From Arenibacter catalasegens (GTDB lineage Bacteria; Bacteroidota; Bacteroidia; Flavobacteriales; Flavobacteriaceae): DNA of 64,000 nt. Location of the stretch: assembly GCF_002909235.1 (NCBI RefSeq), contig NZ_PHQQ01000001.1, positions 248,001 through 312,000 on the forward strand, given 5' to 3'. The translations under genes and the position numbers were made by a program. Of the stretch, positions 17,357 through 27,544 are shown in pieces. The stretch's first letter is position 1. Each line of letters begins with the position of its first letter. The notes under the pieces were generated by a model, which made no database searches, was not told the origin of the DNA, and saw nothing but the letters and a program-made list of their open reading frames with translations.

Positions 17357-18793
17357 CTATCGCTTCAATGTAAAGTGGGTCCTAATAGCTCGCGCCACTA
17401 TAATACCATCTTCATCACGGGAATAATCCATCCTAAACCAATAATCCGATGATGGCATAGGCCTTCCATTGAAAGTACCGTCCCACCCAATAGTGGTTTC
17501 ATCTATCTGTTTCAGCAATTTTCCGTAGCGATCAAATATAAACACTACAGGATCGATCAGGGTAGAGATTCCATATACATTCCAACGGTCATGTATACCA
17601 TCGGCATTGGGTGTAAAAAACTTGGGATACCCGACCACTAAAAATTCTATGGGCTCCGTAATACCGCAGCCATTTTTATCGTTTATAATAACCGTATTTA
17701 CGCCTGGCGGCACATTGTTAAAAACGGGATCATCCTGAAATTCCCCTCCATTTATAGCGTATTCATAACTCCCCTCTGGCCTCAACATTACAAATTCCAC
17801 AATATTATTATCGGAAAGATCATCCCTAACGATTACTTCCTGTAAAACCGGGGTTCCAAAAAAGGTGATTAGTATATTATCACCTACATCATTTCCAAAA
17901 CTGTTGGTCAGTTCTACAAAATAGCGTCCAGAATTGGGGCTGCTCACCACCAATTCGGCATTGGAAGGTCCGGATCCCAGCAAGGTGGCATCAATAACGC
18001 CATCGTCCTCATAATCTACAGTCCAAACAACAGTTGCAATATCAGGTCCAAAAGGAGAATTTTGTGCAGATAAGGTGATGTCCGGATCACCCTCACAAGC
18101 AATTATATCCAATCCTAAAAATTCGTCACGTAAGGTACAATCCAACGCATTATCTTGATCGGCATCAACCGAACTACCCGTAAAAGTCAATGAAAATTGC
18201 TCGGCATCATCATCGAAATTGGTGTTGAAATTATTAATGAAAATATAGTAGATTTCTCCTGGGAGTACATCTAACCATTCGTCATATGTGTTTTGGCTTT
18301 GCTTTAAAAAAGGAGCACCCACATCCCCATTCTCCGGATTAATCCCTATTCCTGTGAAACGCGTATTATTGGCTTCATAATTGCAACGGATAGGTTCTGA
18401 TCCACTTCCTATAATCGAACAGAAATTTTGCCCACTGGTCTGATCATAAGGACCATAAACCGCAAAGTCCCACTCCGCTGTTATTGTAGTACCCGTTACC
18501 GGCAAAGCCTCAATGTCAAAACCTACCTGACCGCCTGTACCTGCTCTAAAAACGAACCAAGAGGTGTTGTTTTCGATATTCGCAGAACTTACACTTCCTT
18601 TCTCCAAACAACCACTTTGCCTAATTACATCAGGATCAAAATCGTCTATATCACCACTGCCATCAACAATTGGCATAATTGGCTGGCCATCTGCACAAAC
18701 AGGAATGGCACTCCTACAATCAGGTGAATTTTGGGCACGTATATTACTGACAAACAGAAATATAAGACATATAGAACAGGTAAATGTTCGCAT
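17357..18793 (-). CDS. Secreted protein with T9SS type B sorting domain (paralogue 1)
   Basis: This 478-aa protein has a signal peptide (to about residue 20, RAQN), a Cys-containing N-terminal segment (DCRSAIPVCADGQPI), a beta-rich jelly-roll-like region of about 60-210, an Ig/PKD-like region, and a C-terminal type B sorting domain with the hallmarks FFTPNADGIHDRWN, FDRYGKLLKQ, GWDGTFNGRPMPSSDYWF and terminal HFTLKR. This domain directs export by the type IX system and attachment to gliding or surface complexes. It is a clear paralogue of the upstream gene at 19015-20820 and lies on the same strand. Confidence 0.92.
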   Translation of the reverse strand: MRTFTCSICLIFLFVSNIRAQNSPDCRSAIPVCADGQPIMPIVDGSGDIDDFDPDVIRQSGCLEKGSVSSANIENNTSWFVFRAGTGGQVGFDIEALPVTGTTITAEWDFAVYGPYDQTSGQNFCSIIGSGSEPIRCNYEANNTRFTGIGINPENGDVGAPFLKQSQNTYDEWLDVLPGEIYYIFINNFNTNFDDDAEQFSLTFTGSSVDADQDNALDCTLRDEFLGLDIIACEGDPDITLSAQNSPFGPDIATVVWTVDYEDDGVIDATLLGSGPSNAELVVSSPNSGRYFVELTNSFGNDVGDNILITFFGTPVLQEVIVRDDLSDNNIVEFVMLRPEGSYEYAINGGEFQDDPVFNNVPPGVNTVIINDKNGCGITEPIEFLVVGYPKFFTPNADGIHDRWNVYGISTLIDPVVFIFDRYGKLLKQIDETTIGWDGTFNGRPMPSSDYWFRMDYSRDEDGIIVARAIRTHFTLKR

Positions 18794-19014
18794 AGGTTTT
18801 GGGGCTAAATATATACTTAAGTCAAGTATAATAACTCTTATGAAAAAGATTTAGTATAAATGGGGTATAATTTATCACAAAAACTGAGGTAACCCCCGTT
18901 GCCTCTGAAAGCAACAATCCTTCAATGAATGAGAATCTTTAGATAATGTGTCTCACCGAAATGGGTGAATTTAGTTTCAACAAACAACCAAGACCGTTAT
19001 CGGACTATTGCCCA

Positions 19015-20820
19015 TTATCGCTTTAAAGAGAAATGATTATTAACATACTTTGCGGTTGTACGTTGCCCATTGTGATCCAAAAAGCTCAACTTAAACCAAT
19101 AATCGTCCGAAGGTAATGCCACTCCATTATAAGTTCCGTCCCAACCCAAACTATTACGGGATAGTTGTTTAAGCAACTTCCCATACCTATCATAAACAAA
19201 AAGCATTGGTTCTTCCAAACTGGAAATACCTACAATATTCCATATGTCATTGGCCCCATCCCCATTTGGGGTAAAAAATTTAGGAAACCCCACCACAACT
19301 ATGCTTTCTGTAGCAGTCCCACAACCATTCATATCATTTAACGTTATTTTATGTGCACCGGGAAGTACGTTATAAAAAATATTTTCCTCCTGATATTTCC
19401 CATCATCCAAACGATATTCAAAATCACCTTCCCTATCCGGTATAATAGTAATGGTATTGCTATCCTGTAAATCATCAACAACGACCTCCTTAATATGCGG
19501 TGTCTTGGAAGCATAGACGGTAATCACAAAAGTATTGTCGCAGGTAGATTCACCAAGTTTATCACTTATTGTCAAGGAATATTCACCTCCTTGAGTAACT
19601 GTTATATTGGAAGTTATTTCGCCAGTACTCCATTGATAATTATAGTCCGTATCCGGGGACGACACTCCAATAACAGCACTAAGTTCCCCTTCACAAAGAA
19701 ATACCTCCAAAGGAAAATCAGGCACCAAAGGTATATGTGCCGTTAATTTAAAGTCTTGGGAAGCATCATAACATCTAGGATTCTGCACTGAGGTGGCCCT
19801 AATGTAAATCTGTTGTTCCCCTGACACTAATTTATATTCCAAAGACAGTGCATTTATTCCTGCATCAGCATTACCGCTAGTCGCATGATAGGATATAATA
19901 ACCTCTCCTGCGGATTGTCCACCCAAGGCCATTTGGTCCTTTTCACTAAAATTAAAGTATTCGGCATCCAAGCAGGTGTTTTCATCATTTACAGGGAATG
20001 TCGTTGGTGCTGTAGAAAAACCCACCTGAACATCACTGATAATATTATTCTGGGATTGGGTAATGACCTCCACCCTGTAAAAGGCTGCATCCAAGACCGT
20101 AAGGGTAGCGGAACTCTCTCCAAGAATTTGGGTATATCCGTTCCCCACATCCTTGTACCAAGTATAGCTCACCACATCAGCCGTAGTGGCATCCAAAACA
20201 ATGTTTTCGTTGTTACAAGCAGCGATGGGTGGCCCCAAAAGATTGCTGATAATTGAACAGTCCAAGGCATCAAAAGGGTTGGATACAAAAATTTGACCTG
20301 TGAATTGTATAGAAAATCCGGAATTGATATTACTAAAATTATTGACCAACAAGTAATAATCCTCACCGGGCAAAACCTCCAACCACTCCTCATACTGTAC
20401 ATTGTTGGCAGCTCCTTTTGGGTCCTCTCCTACACCAATAAAACTATTGGCCTCCCTATTATCAAAGAAATTACATCTTATCGGGTCACCTAGAGAATTA
20501 CAATTACTGGCCCTATAAAGTGCAAAATCCCAATCTTCATTGGTGTCAAAACCTATATTAAAACCCAATTGACCAGAAGCATTTGTCCTAAATCTATACC
20601 AGGCAGCATTGGATTCTATTGACCCAGAACCTGTTTTTTCCAAACAACCAGATGCTACAGCCCCATTAAAATCGTCCGAACCAAAACCTGTGGTACCACC
20701 ATTGACTGGTGTGTTATTGCAAATAGGTACTGCATTTGAACAATCTTGAGCCACTTGAGCCATGGCCAAATTGGCACCTAGAAACCAAATACAACCAAAA
20801 ATGACGACCAACCTGTTCAT
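19015..20820 (-). CDS. Secreted protein with T9SS type B sorting domain (paralogue 2)
   Basis: This 601-aa protein shares the layout of the 17357-18793 product: signal peptide (MNRLVVIFGCIWFLGANLAMAQ), DCSNAVPICNN N-terminal segment, a jelly-roll-like module (AWYRFRTNASGQLGFNIGF and EEWLEVLPGEDYYLLVNN), Ig-like segments, then one extra Ig/PKD-like module (about 370-440) and the type B sorting domain (FFTPNGDGANDIWN ... GWDGTYNGVALPSDDYWF ... NHFSLKR). The two genes probably arose by duplication. The cargo function is unknown; adhesion is a usual role. Confidence 0.92.
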   Translation of the reverse strand: MNRLVVIFGCIWFLGANLAMAQVAQDCSNAVPICNNTPVNGGTTGFGSDDFNGAVASGCLEKTGSGSIESNAAWYRFRTNASGQLGFNIGFDTNEDWDFALYRASNCNSLGDPIRCNFFDNREANSFIGVGEDPKGAANNVQYEEWLEVLPGEDYYLLVNNFSNINSGFSIQFTGQIFVSNPFDALDCSIISNLLGPPIAACNNENIVLDATTADVVSYTWYKDVGNGYTQILGESSATLTVLDAAFYRVEVITQSQNNIISDVQVGFSTAPTTFPVNDENTCLDAEYFNFSEKDQMALGGQSAGEVIISYHATSGNADAGINALSLEYKLVSGEQQIYIRATSVQNPRCYDASQDFKLTAHIPLVPDFPLEVFLCEGELSAVIGVSSPDTDYNYQWSTGEITSNITVTQGGEYSLTISDKLGESTCDNTFVITVYASKTPHIKEVVVDDLQDSNTITIIPDREGDFEYRLDDGKYQEENIFYNVLPGAHKITLNDMNGCGTATESIVVVGFPKFFTPNGDGANDIWNIVGISSLEEPMLFVYDRYGKLLKQLSRNSLGWDGTYNGVALPSDDYWFKLSFLDHNGQRTTAKYVNNHFSLKR

Positions 20821-20926
20821 GAATACCTACAAAATTTGGGAATTTCAAAAGTAACCCCCTCATCTAGTTAACACTAATTTATGTTGTGTAACGAAGCAAA
20901 CATGGTATAAAGTGGCATTTAATGTA

Positions 20927-20934
20927 TATCTTTG
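20927..20934 (+). promoter_or_regulatory. Candidate -7 element of folE-cysS
   Basis: TATCTTTG matches TAnnTTTG and ends 23 nt before the ATG at 20958. Its position argues that the in-frame ATG at 20922 is not the start. Confidence 0.45.
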
Positions 20935-20957
20935 CTGCCTTAAAAAGCAATATTTTA

Positions 20958-21638
20958 ATGAAAATTAATAACGCATTGGAAAAGCATTTTGAAGAGTTAG
21001 GAGACGATCATGTTTCCGCTGCTGAAGACACACCTTTACGTAAGGATGCATTTGTGCTAAGTGATGAAGAAAAAATAGCCCGTATAAGGGGTAGCGTAAA
21101 CGAAATAATGTTGACCTTGGGCTTAGACCTAGAGGACGATAGCCTAAAGGGTACCCCGAATAGGGTAGCCAAAATGTTCGTTCAAGAAATTTTTGGAGGA
21201 CTAAATCCAAAACGGCGACCGAAATCATCCACTTTCGACAACAAGTATAAGTACGGCGAAATGTTGGTGGAAAAAAACATTACATTATACTCTACCTGTG
21301 AACACCACTTACTACCCATAGTTGGTAAAGCACACGTAGCTTATATTTCCAAAGGCACCGTGGTTGGCCTATCAAAAATGAACAGGATCGTTGATTTTTA
21401 TGCCAAAAGACCGCAGGTTCAAGAGCGACTTACCATTCAGATTGTCAGGGAACTTCAAGAAGTTTTAGGCACGGAAGATGTCGCCTGTGTTATAGATGCC
21501 AAACATTTATGTGTAAATTCCCGTGGTATACGTGATATCGAAAGCAGTACAGTAACCGCCGAATACGGGGGTAAATTTAAAAATGATACCGTTAGACGAG
21601 AATTTTTGGACTATATCAACATTGAAACTAAATTCTAA
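20958..21638 (+). CDS. folE: GTP cyclohydrolase I
   Basis: This enzyme converts GTP to 7,8-dihydroneopterin triphosphate, the first step of folate/pterin synthesis. It has the zinc and active-site motif STCEHHLLPIVGKAHVAYI and the second Cys block VACVIDAKHLCVNSRGI. From the start at 20958 the protein has 226 residues, normal for the family. The upstream ATG at 20922 would sit inside the promoter candidate. The cysS start follows 15 nt after its stop, suggesting an operon. Confidence 0.96.
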   Translation: MKINNALEKHFEELGDDHVSAAEDTPLRKDAFVLSDEEKIARIRGSVNEIMLTLGLDLEDDSLKGTPNRVAKMFVQEIFGGLNPKRRPKSSTFDNKYKYGEMLVEKNITLYSTCEHHLLPIVGKAHVAYISKGTVVGLSKMNRIVDFYAKRPQVQERLTIQIVRELQEVLGTEDVACVIDAKHLCVNSRGIRDIESSTVTAEYGGKFKNDTVRREFLDYINIETKF

Positions 21639-21653
21639 TTGCCCCGCCTTAAA

Positions 21654-23135
21654 ATGCCATTGTACCAAAGTCAAAAATTAAAAGTTTACAATTCCCTTTC
21701 TGGAAAAAAGGAAGATTTTGAACCGTTAAGCGAAAGTCATGTGGGAATGTACGTCTGTGGACCAACCGTTTACAGCAATGTGCATTTGGGTAACTGCCGA
21801 ACCTTCATGTCTTTCGATATGATCTTTAGGTATTTAAAACATCTGGGATATAAGGTTCGCTATGTACGAAATATTACGGACGCCGGACATTTGGAGAATG
21901 ATGCCGAAGACGGCGAGGATAAGATTGCGAAAAAAGCGCGATTGGAACAATTGGAGCCGATGGAAGTGGTACAGCAGTACACCTTGGATTTTCACAATAT
22001 CCTTCAAAAATTCAATTTATTACCCCCTAGCATCGAACCTACTGCAACGGGACATATCATTGAACAAATTGAAATCATAAAGAATATTCTAGAAAAAGGA
22101 TATGCTTATGAAATTAATGGTTCTGTTTATTTTGATGTTGAAAAATTCAACAAAACCTATGAGTACGGCAAGCTAAGCGGGAGGAAATTGGAAGATATGA
22201 TTGCCAATACGCGTGAATTGGCCGCACAGGACGAAAAAAAGAGTCCACAAGATTTTGCCTTATGGAAAAAGGCCGAGGTGCAGCATATCATGAGATGGCC
22301 TTCTCCCTGGGGAGATGGTTTTCCCGGCTGGCATTTGGAATGCACCGCCATGAGCACAAAATACCTCGGAGAAACTTTTGACATTCATGGTGGCGGTATG
22401 GACCTTAAATTTCCACATCATGAATGTGAAATTGCCCAAGCTGAAGCTAGCAACGGGCATGCGCCGGTAAAATACTGGCTCCACGCCAACATGCTTACCT
22501 TGAATGGCAAAAAAATGGCCAAGTCTACAGGGAACAATATCTTACCCAACGAAATGTTTTCTGGAGAGAATAACATCCTTAGCAAACCATACACACCATC
22601 TGTAGTCCGCTTTTTTATGATGCAGGCACATTATACGAGTATATTGGACCTAAGCAATGAGGCACTTTTGGCTTCTGAAAAAGGCTATCAAAAACTGATG
22701 GATGCAATTGGCGCCCTCGAAAACCTACCTACATCTTCATTATCCACCTTTAGTGTAGAGGGATGGAAACAGAAAGGGTATGATGCCATGAACGATGATT
22801 TTAATACTCCAATGCTTACTGCCAATTTATTTGAAGTAGTAAAGCACATCAACTTAATTAAAGAAGGCAAAGAAACCATAACTGAAAAGGACAAGGAGCT
22901 TTTAATAGAGACTATGCATATTTTTGCTTTTAACTTATTGGGATTGGAAAATCAGAATAATGCTGCACTAAATTCGGATAAATTAGGCGATGTTGTTGGG
23001 CTATTGATCCAATTGAGGAACGAAGCACGAGCCAATAAGGATTTTTCCACATCAGACAAAATAAGGGACCAATTAGCAGAGATGGGCATTCAGTTGAATG
23101 ATGGCAAAGACGGCACTACCTTCAGCCTATCTTAA
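21654..23135 (+). CDS. cysS: Cysteine--tRNA ligase
   Basis: This 493-aa class I synthetase charges tRNA-Cys. It has the zinc/HIGH region [20 protein letters not shown], further zinc ligands in HLECTAMS and [11 protein letters not shown], and the KMSKS loop as [10 protein letters not shown]. The C-terminal helical anticodon-recognition part (about 370-493) is present. The ATG at 21654 is chosen; a TTG 15 nt earlier is the only upstream alternative. It is cotranscribed with folE. Confidence 0.96.
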   Translation: MPLYQSQKLKVYNSLSGKKEDFEPLSESHVGMYVCGPTVYSNVHLGNCRTFMSFDMIFRYLKHLGYKVRYVRNITDAGHLENDAEDGEDKIAKKARLEQLEPMEVVQQYTLDFHNILQKFNLLPPSIEPTATGHIIEQIEIIKNILEKGYAYEINGSVYFDVEKFNKTYEYGKLSGRKLEDMIANTRELAAQDEKKSPQDFALWKKAEVQHIMRWPSPWGDGFPGWHLECTAMSTKYLGETFDIHGGGMDLKFPHHECEIAQAEASNGHAPVKYWLHANMLTLNGKKMAKSTGNNILPNEMFSGENNILSKPYTPSVVRFFMMQAHYTSILDLSNEALLASEKGYQKLMDAIGALENLPTSSLSTFSVEGWKQKGYDAMNDDFNTPMLTANLFEVVKHINLIKEGKETITEKDKELLIETMHIFAFNLLGLENQNNAALNSDKLGDVVGLLIQLRNEARANKDFSTSDKIRDQLAEMGIQLNDGKDGTTFSLS

Positions 23136-23291
23136 ATTAGGCAGTATCTTTTTAAAGCTATGGTATGTATAAAATTATTTTTTCCCTTTCCAATCGAAAT
23201 AATTAAATTTTTTGTGCGAAAGTGAAGTGTTTGATTCCGGAAGAAAATTTTTATTAAGGTCATTTTCCAATTAATACAAAATTCTAAATAG

Positions 23292-23513
23292 ATGAAAAAA
23301 GCATTAATTGCCCCCTTTATCCTATTGGTAAAGTTTTACCAGAATTTTATCTCACCGCTTACCCCTGCCTCATGCCGCTATTCCCCCACATGTTCACAAT
23401 ACACTTTGGAAGCATTGCAAAAGCACGGTTTATTCAAAGGAGGTTGGCTCTCCATAAAAAGAATTTTTAGCTGTCAACCATGGGGAGGAAGTGGGTACGA
23501 CCCTGTTCCATAA
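23292..23513 (+). CDS. yidD: Membrane protein insertion efficiency factor YidD
   Basis: This 73-aa protein has an N-terminal amphipathic segment ([21 protein letters not shown]) and the invariant [46 protein letters not shown] block. YidD assists YidC-dependent insertion of inner-membrane proteins. In many bacteria it lies with rpmH-rnpA-yidC; here it stands alone before lgt. Confidence 0.95.
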   Translation: MKKALIAPFILLVKFYQNFISPLTPASCRYSPTCSQYTLEALQKHGLFKGGWLSIKRIFSCQPWGGSGYDPVP

Positions 23514-23682
23514 TTGGTTAATCACGAACTTTCTAATTTCTGGTTTTAAAAATACCCCAAAGCCTTAATGTTGCATAATTACGGATAAACACATTACCAT
23601 ATTTCTATTTATAACATTTAAACATTTCCGTCCACTTTTCTTTCCAGTATTTACTTATCTTAGTCCCTTAAAAAAATTGTAG

Positions 23683-24651
23683 ATGTACTTTTTAGGCTTT
23701 ACTTGGAACCCCGCCGATACACTTTTCAAAATTGGGGTATTACAAATAAAATATTACAATCTTCTCTGGATAATTGCTTTCGCTTTAGGATGGTACCTAA
23801 TGAAGAAGATCTTTTTAAAGGAAAAAAAATCCCTTGAACAGTTAGACTCCCTTTTCATATACACTGTTTTGGCTACCATGTTGGGCGCTAGACTGGGTCA
23901 TGTAATCTTTTACGATTGGCCTTATTATCAGAACCATGTGTTGGAGATTTTGCTACCTATAAGAGAGAGTGCAGACAGCACCCTTTTCGGATTTATAAAT
24001 GGTTATGAATTTACCGGATTTACCGGCTTGGCCAGTCATGGTGCGGCCATTGGAATCATAATAGGCATGTACCTCTATACCAGAAAATTTCCTGAATTTA
24101 AAATTCTCTGGATTCTGGATAGAATCGTTATACCAGTGTCTATTGGTGCTTTTTGTGTACGATTGGGAAATTTCTTCAATTCCGAAATCAACGGCAAACC
24201 TGTAGAAAAATCTTATGCACTTGCTACAAGGTTCGTACGTGACTCTGATGACATGCCCGCCTACAAGGCCTTGTCCATTACCAAAGAAAAAACAGTGAAT
24301 GCCGCCTACAATCTTATTGAAAAAGATCCTAGGTTTTCAGAATATTTGGAGGCAATACCCTATAGGCATCCAGCCCAACTATATGAAGGTTTATGTTACA
24401 TTTTCGTCTTTGCCATTTTGTATTTTTTATATTGGAAAACTGATAAAAAGGAAAAGCTTGGATACCTTTTTGGTGTATTCTTAGTACTATTATGGACGGT
24501 GCGTTTCTTTGTGGAATACGTAAAGAAGAGTCAAGGCGGCTTTGAGGACTCCCTTGGGTTATTATCTACCGGCCAGTGGTTGAGCATACCATTTATTCTG
24601 GTAGGATTCTATTATATTCTTAGACCAAAACCCGGAACATCAAGAAAGTAG
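23683..24651 (+). CDS. lgt: Prolipoprotein diacylglyceryl transferase
   Basis: This 322-aa inner-membrane enzyme moves diacylglycerol from phosphatidylglycerol to the lipobox Cys of prelipoproteins. About seven membrane segments are visible. Key motifs are GARLGHVIFYD, the HGAAIG block after a GFTGLASH stretch, RLGNFFNSEINGKP with the Lgt signature, and RHPAQLYEGL. An insertion of about 50 residues between NGKP and RHPAQ is typical of Bacteroidota Lgt. The next gene encodes a lipoprotein. Confidence 0.95.
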   Translation: MYFLGFTWNPADTLFKIGVLQIKYYNLLWIIAFALGWYLMKKIFLKEKKSLEQLDSLFIYTVLATMLGARLGHVIFYDWPYYQNHVLEILLPIRESADSTLFGFINGYEFTGFTGLASHGAAIGIIIGMYLYTRKFPEFKILWILDRIVIPVSIGAFCVRLGNFFNSEINGKPVEKSYALATRFVRDSDDMPAYKALSITKEKTVNAAYNLIEKDPRFSEYLEAIPYRHPAQLYEGLCYIFVFAILYFLYWKTDKKEKLGYLFGVFLVLLWTVRFFVEYVKKSQGGFEDSLGLLSTGQWLSIPFILVGFYYILRPKPGTSRK

Positions 24652-24695
24652 ACAACACCTAATTACAGATCCAAAAAACTCAGAATCTTTGCAAA

Positions 24696-25187
24696 ATGAG
24701 AAATAATAAAATCTATCTAATTTTAGTTGTTGTTTTTATTATCCAATTGTCCTGCAAGGAAGAAACTAAAAAAGTAATTAAAACAACCCCTATTACCTTC
24801 AAAAAAGAAGGCGACCTCCGCATCCTGAAAAAGGAATCGGATTCCCTTATCATCAATTTGGACATTGAGATAGCGGATACTGACTACGAAAGGGAAACAG
24901 GTCTTATGTACCGTAGTTCAATGCAATCTAAAGAAGGGATGTTATTTGTGTTTGATGATGTGTCCATGCACTATTTTTACATGAAAAACACCGAGTTTCC
25001 TTTAGATCTCATTTTTGTGGACGATCAAATGCACATTGCCAGTTTTCAAAAAAATGCACAACCTCTAAACGAGAACAGCCTATCGTCCGAGGTGCCAGTA
25101 AAGTTTGTTTTGGAAGTAAACGCCGGAATGGCGGATAAGTGGTCCTTGGAGATTGGGGATTCAATATCCTACGAGAAATTACCATAA
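24696..25187 (+). CDS. DUF192-family lipoprotein
   Basis: This 163-aa protein has a lipoprotein signal (lipobox LSC, Cys20) and a DUF192 domain over about residues 45-160. The diagnostic stretches are RETGLMYRSSMQSKEGMLFVF and YFYMKNTEFPLDLIFVD. The family's role is not established. It sits 44 nt after lgt. Confidence 0.88.
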   Translation: MRNNKIYLILVVVFIIQLSCKEETKKVIKTTPITFKKEGDLRILKKESDSLIINLDIEIADTDYERETGLMYRSSMQSKEGMLFVFDDVSMHYFYMKNTEFPLDLIFVDDQMHIASFQKNAQPLNENSLSSEVPVKFVLEVNAGMADKWSLEIGDSISYEKLP

Positions 25188-25281
25188 TCCCTAGTGGGCC
25201 AGAAGTTTACTTAAAAAGTAGTTCTGACTTTACGGTTTTGATTCTCTTAAAACACTTAATTTAGTGAGCTTAACCAACAAA

Positions 25282-27477
25282 ATGACCATACCATTGTCCG
25301 CTACCAGAAAAGCATACCTCACCTTAATAATTTTTGCCTTAGCCCTGCCCTCCGCTGCCCAGAAGAAAAATGAAGCCTTTCAATTAAATATAAGAAAGAC
25401 CAGCTCACCCATTGAAATAGACGGTACCGGTAACGATAAGGCCTGGCAAGATACCGATGTGGCCACCAACTTCTATATGGTATTGCCTATGGATACCGGA
25501 AAGGCCAATGAACCATCGGAAATCCGCATGACCTATGACGAAAATAACCTTTATCTATTAGCCACTTTTTACAACGCTACCAAAGGCTCTTACTATGTAG
25601 AGTCGTTACGAAGGGATTTTAGTTTTGGAAAAAATGACAACTTTCTGTTGTTTATGGACCCCTTTAACAATCAGACAACTGGCTACTCCTTTGGCTCTAA
25701 TGCTGCAGGAGCACAATGGGACGGAACCATGTATGGTGGAGGAAGTGTTGACCTAAATTGGGACAGTAAATGGATCTCGGCAGTAACTAGCGATGATGAA
25801 AAATGGATATTTGAAATGGCAATTCCCTTCAAATCCATTCGTTATGAAGACGGGGTTACGGAATGGGGCATCAATTTTAGCCGGTTAGATCTAAAATCGG
25901 GCGAAAAATCGAGCTGGACCCCCATTCCTAGACAATTTCCAACCGCTTCACTTGCCTATACCGGAACCTTGGTATGGGATTCGCCCCCACCTTCCCCGAA
26001 AACAAATTTCTCGATTATCCCTTATGTCTTGGGTGGAATCAGTGAAGACAGGGAAAATAACAGCAAGACCCAGTACGATAAAAAAATTGGAGGCGATGTT
26101 AAATTCAGCCTCAGCACTTCCTTGAATTTAGACCTCACAGTGAATCCAGATTTCTCGCAGGTTGAAGTAGATCGCCAGGTCACCAATCTAGACCGATTTG
26201 AACTTTTTTTTCCCGAAAAAAGACAATTCTTTTTAGAAAACGGAGATCTATTTGCCAATTTTGGGTATGCTACCATACGTCCTTTCTTTTCCAGAAGAAT
26301 AGGTTTAGGGGTACCCATAAGAGCTGGAGCTAGAGTAAGCGGAAACCTAAATAATAAATGGCGCATGGGGCTAATGAACATGCAAACAGCCAGTGTAGAT
26401 GAAACAGGACTACCTAGTCATAACTTTGGCGTACTCTCCTTACAAAGAAAAGTTTTTGCCCGATCTAGTATTGGTTTAATGTTTGTAAATAAAGAATCCA
26501 TCAATTACCCACAGGATACCGATTCCCTAAGAACACTTTTCCCTAAGTTCAACCGAAACTTAGGCTTGGAATACAATTTGGCCTCCGCCAATAACCAATG
26601 GACAGGGAAAGCGTTTATCTTGAAATCGTTTGCACCCAATAAAAACGGTAATGGCATTACCCAAGCAGCCCATTTGGAATACAAAAGTCGTAAATGGAAT
26701 TGGCGCATACAGGAAGAATCGGTAGAAGACAATTATACCGCTGAGGTGGGGTTTGTTCCTAGAAATGGGTATATGAACATTACTTCTTATGTAGGGCATT
26801 TATTTTTTCCAAAAAAAAGTACCATTTTAAGCCATGGGCCTAAAATAAGCACTAGCTATTTCTTCAATGAAAAAGTGGAGCGCACAGACAATATCAATCT
26901 TTTTGAGTACCTGCTGGACTTTAGGGACCGTTCCAAATTAAACGTTGGTGTAACCGACGAATACGTAGAATTACTATCCCTTTTTGACCCTACAAGATCA
27001 GGAAAGGAATCCCTGGATATTGGAACCCAACATCATTGGAACGCCTATACTATAGATTTTATTTCGAAACCCCAAAGTATGTTCACTTATTCCATGGGGG
27101 GGCGTTTCGGAGGTTACTATTCTGGAGGCAACAGAACAAGCCTTATAAGTGAAATAGGGTACCGTTTTCAACCCTTTGTTAGCTTAAGCACTAATTTAAG
27201 CTACAACAACATCAACCTACCTTCACCTTGGAACAATACAGAATTTTGGCTTATTGGTTCAGAGGTAGATGTTACCTTTACCAACAAATTGTTCTTTGCC
27301 ACTTTATTCCAATACAATGAACAATCGAAGAACTTTAACCTAAACTCCCGTTTTCAATGGCGCTATAAGCCAGCTTCTGACCTATTTTTAGTCTACAGCA
27401 ACAACTACCTTATAGAACCTTTTGAAGGGAGAAACTGGGCATTGACTTTAAAATTCACTTATTGGTTCAACAAATAA
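25282..27477 (+). CDS. DUF5916 protein with CBM9-like N-terminal domain
   Basis: The 731-aa product (ATG at 25282; a GTG 18 nt earlier is less likely) has a signal peptide ending SAAQ. Residues of about 30-220 form a CBM9-like beta sandwich (IEIDGTGNDKAWQD, MTYDENNLYLLATFYN, ISAVTSDDEKWIFEMAIPFKSIRY). The rest has DUF5916 features and outer-membrane-barrel-like strands (NPDFSQVEVDRQVTNLDRFELFFPEKRQFFLEN is characteristic), ending in LALTLKFTYWFNK. The family is common in Bacteroidota; its function is unknown, with carbohydrate binding suggested by the first domain. Confidence 0.87.
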   Translation: MTIPLSATRKAYLTLIIFALALPSAAQKKNEAFQLNIRKTSSPIEIDGTGNDKAWQDTDVATNFYMVLPMDTGKANEPSEIRMTYDENNLYLLATFYNATKGSYYVESLRRDFSFGKNDNFLLFMDPFNNQTTGYSFGSNAAGAQWDGTMYGGGSVDLNWDSKWISAVTSDDEKWIFEMAIPFKSIRYEDGVTEWGINFSRLDLKSGEKSSWTPIPRQFPTASLAYTGTLVWDSPPPSPKTNFSIIPYVLGGISEDRENNSKTQYDKKIGGDVKFSLSTSLNLDLTVNPDFSQVEVDRQVTNLDRFELFFPEKRQFFLENGDLFANFGYATIRPFFSRRIGLGVPIRAGARVSGNLNNKWRMGLMNMQTASVDETGLPSHNFGVLSLQRKVFARSSIGLMFVNKESINYPQDTDSLRTLFPKFNRNLGLEYNLASANNQWTGKAFILKSFAPNKNGNGITQAAHLEYKSRKWNWRIQEESVEDNYTAEVGFVPRNGYMNITSYVGHLFFPKKSTILSHGPKISTSYFFNEKVERTDNINLFEYLLDFRDRSKLNVGVTDEYVELLSLFDPTRSGKESLDIGTQHHWNAYTIDFISKPQSMFTYSMGGRFGGYYSGGNRTSLISEIGYRFQPFVSLSTNLSYNNINLPSPWNNTEFWLIGSEVDVTFTNKLFFATLFQYNEQSKNFNLNSRFQWRYKPASDLFLVYSNNYLIEPFEGRNWALTLKFTYWFNK

Positions 27478-27544
27478 CGTCAGCAATCCGCCAAAACTCC
27501 CTCGATAAATTATTTTCTTTACAAAGCATAAAAAGACAATATTC

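Noticed and set aside
20922-20957. Longer folE start at 20922
   Set aside because: It would include the -7 promoter candidate and add a hydrophobic lead not expected for the family.
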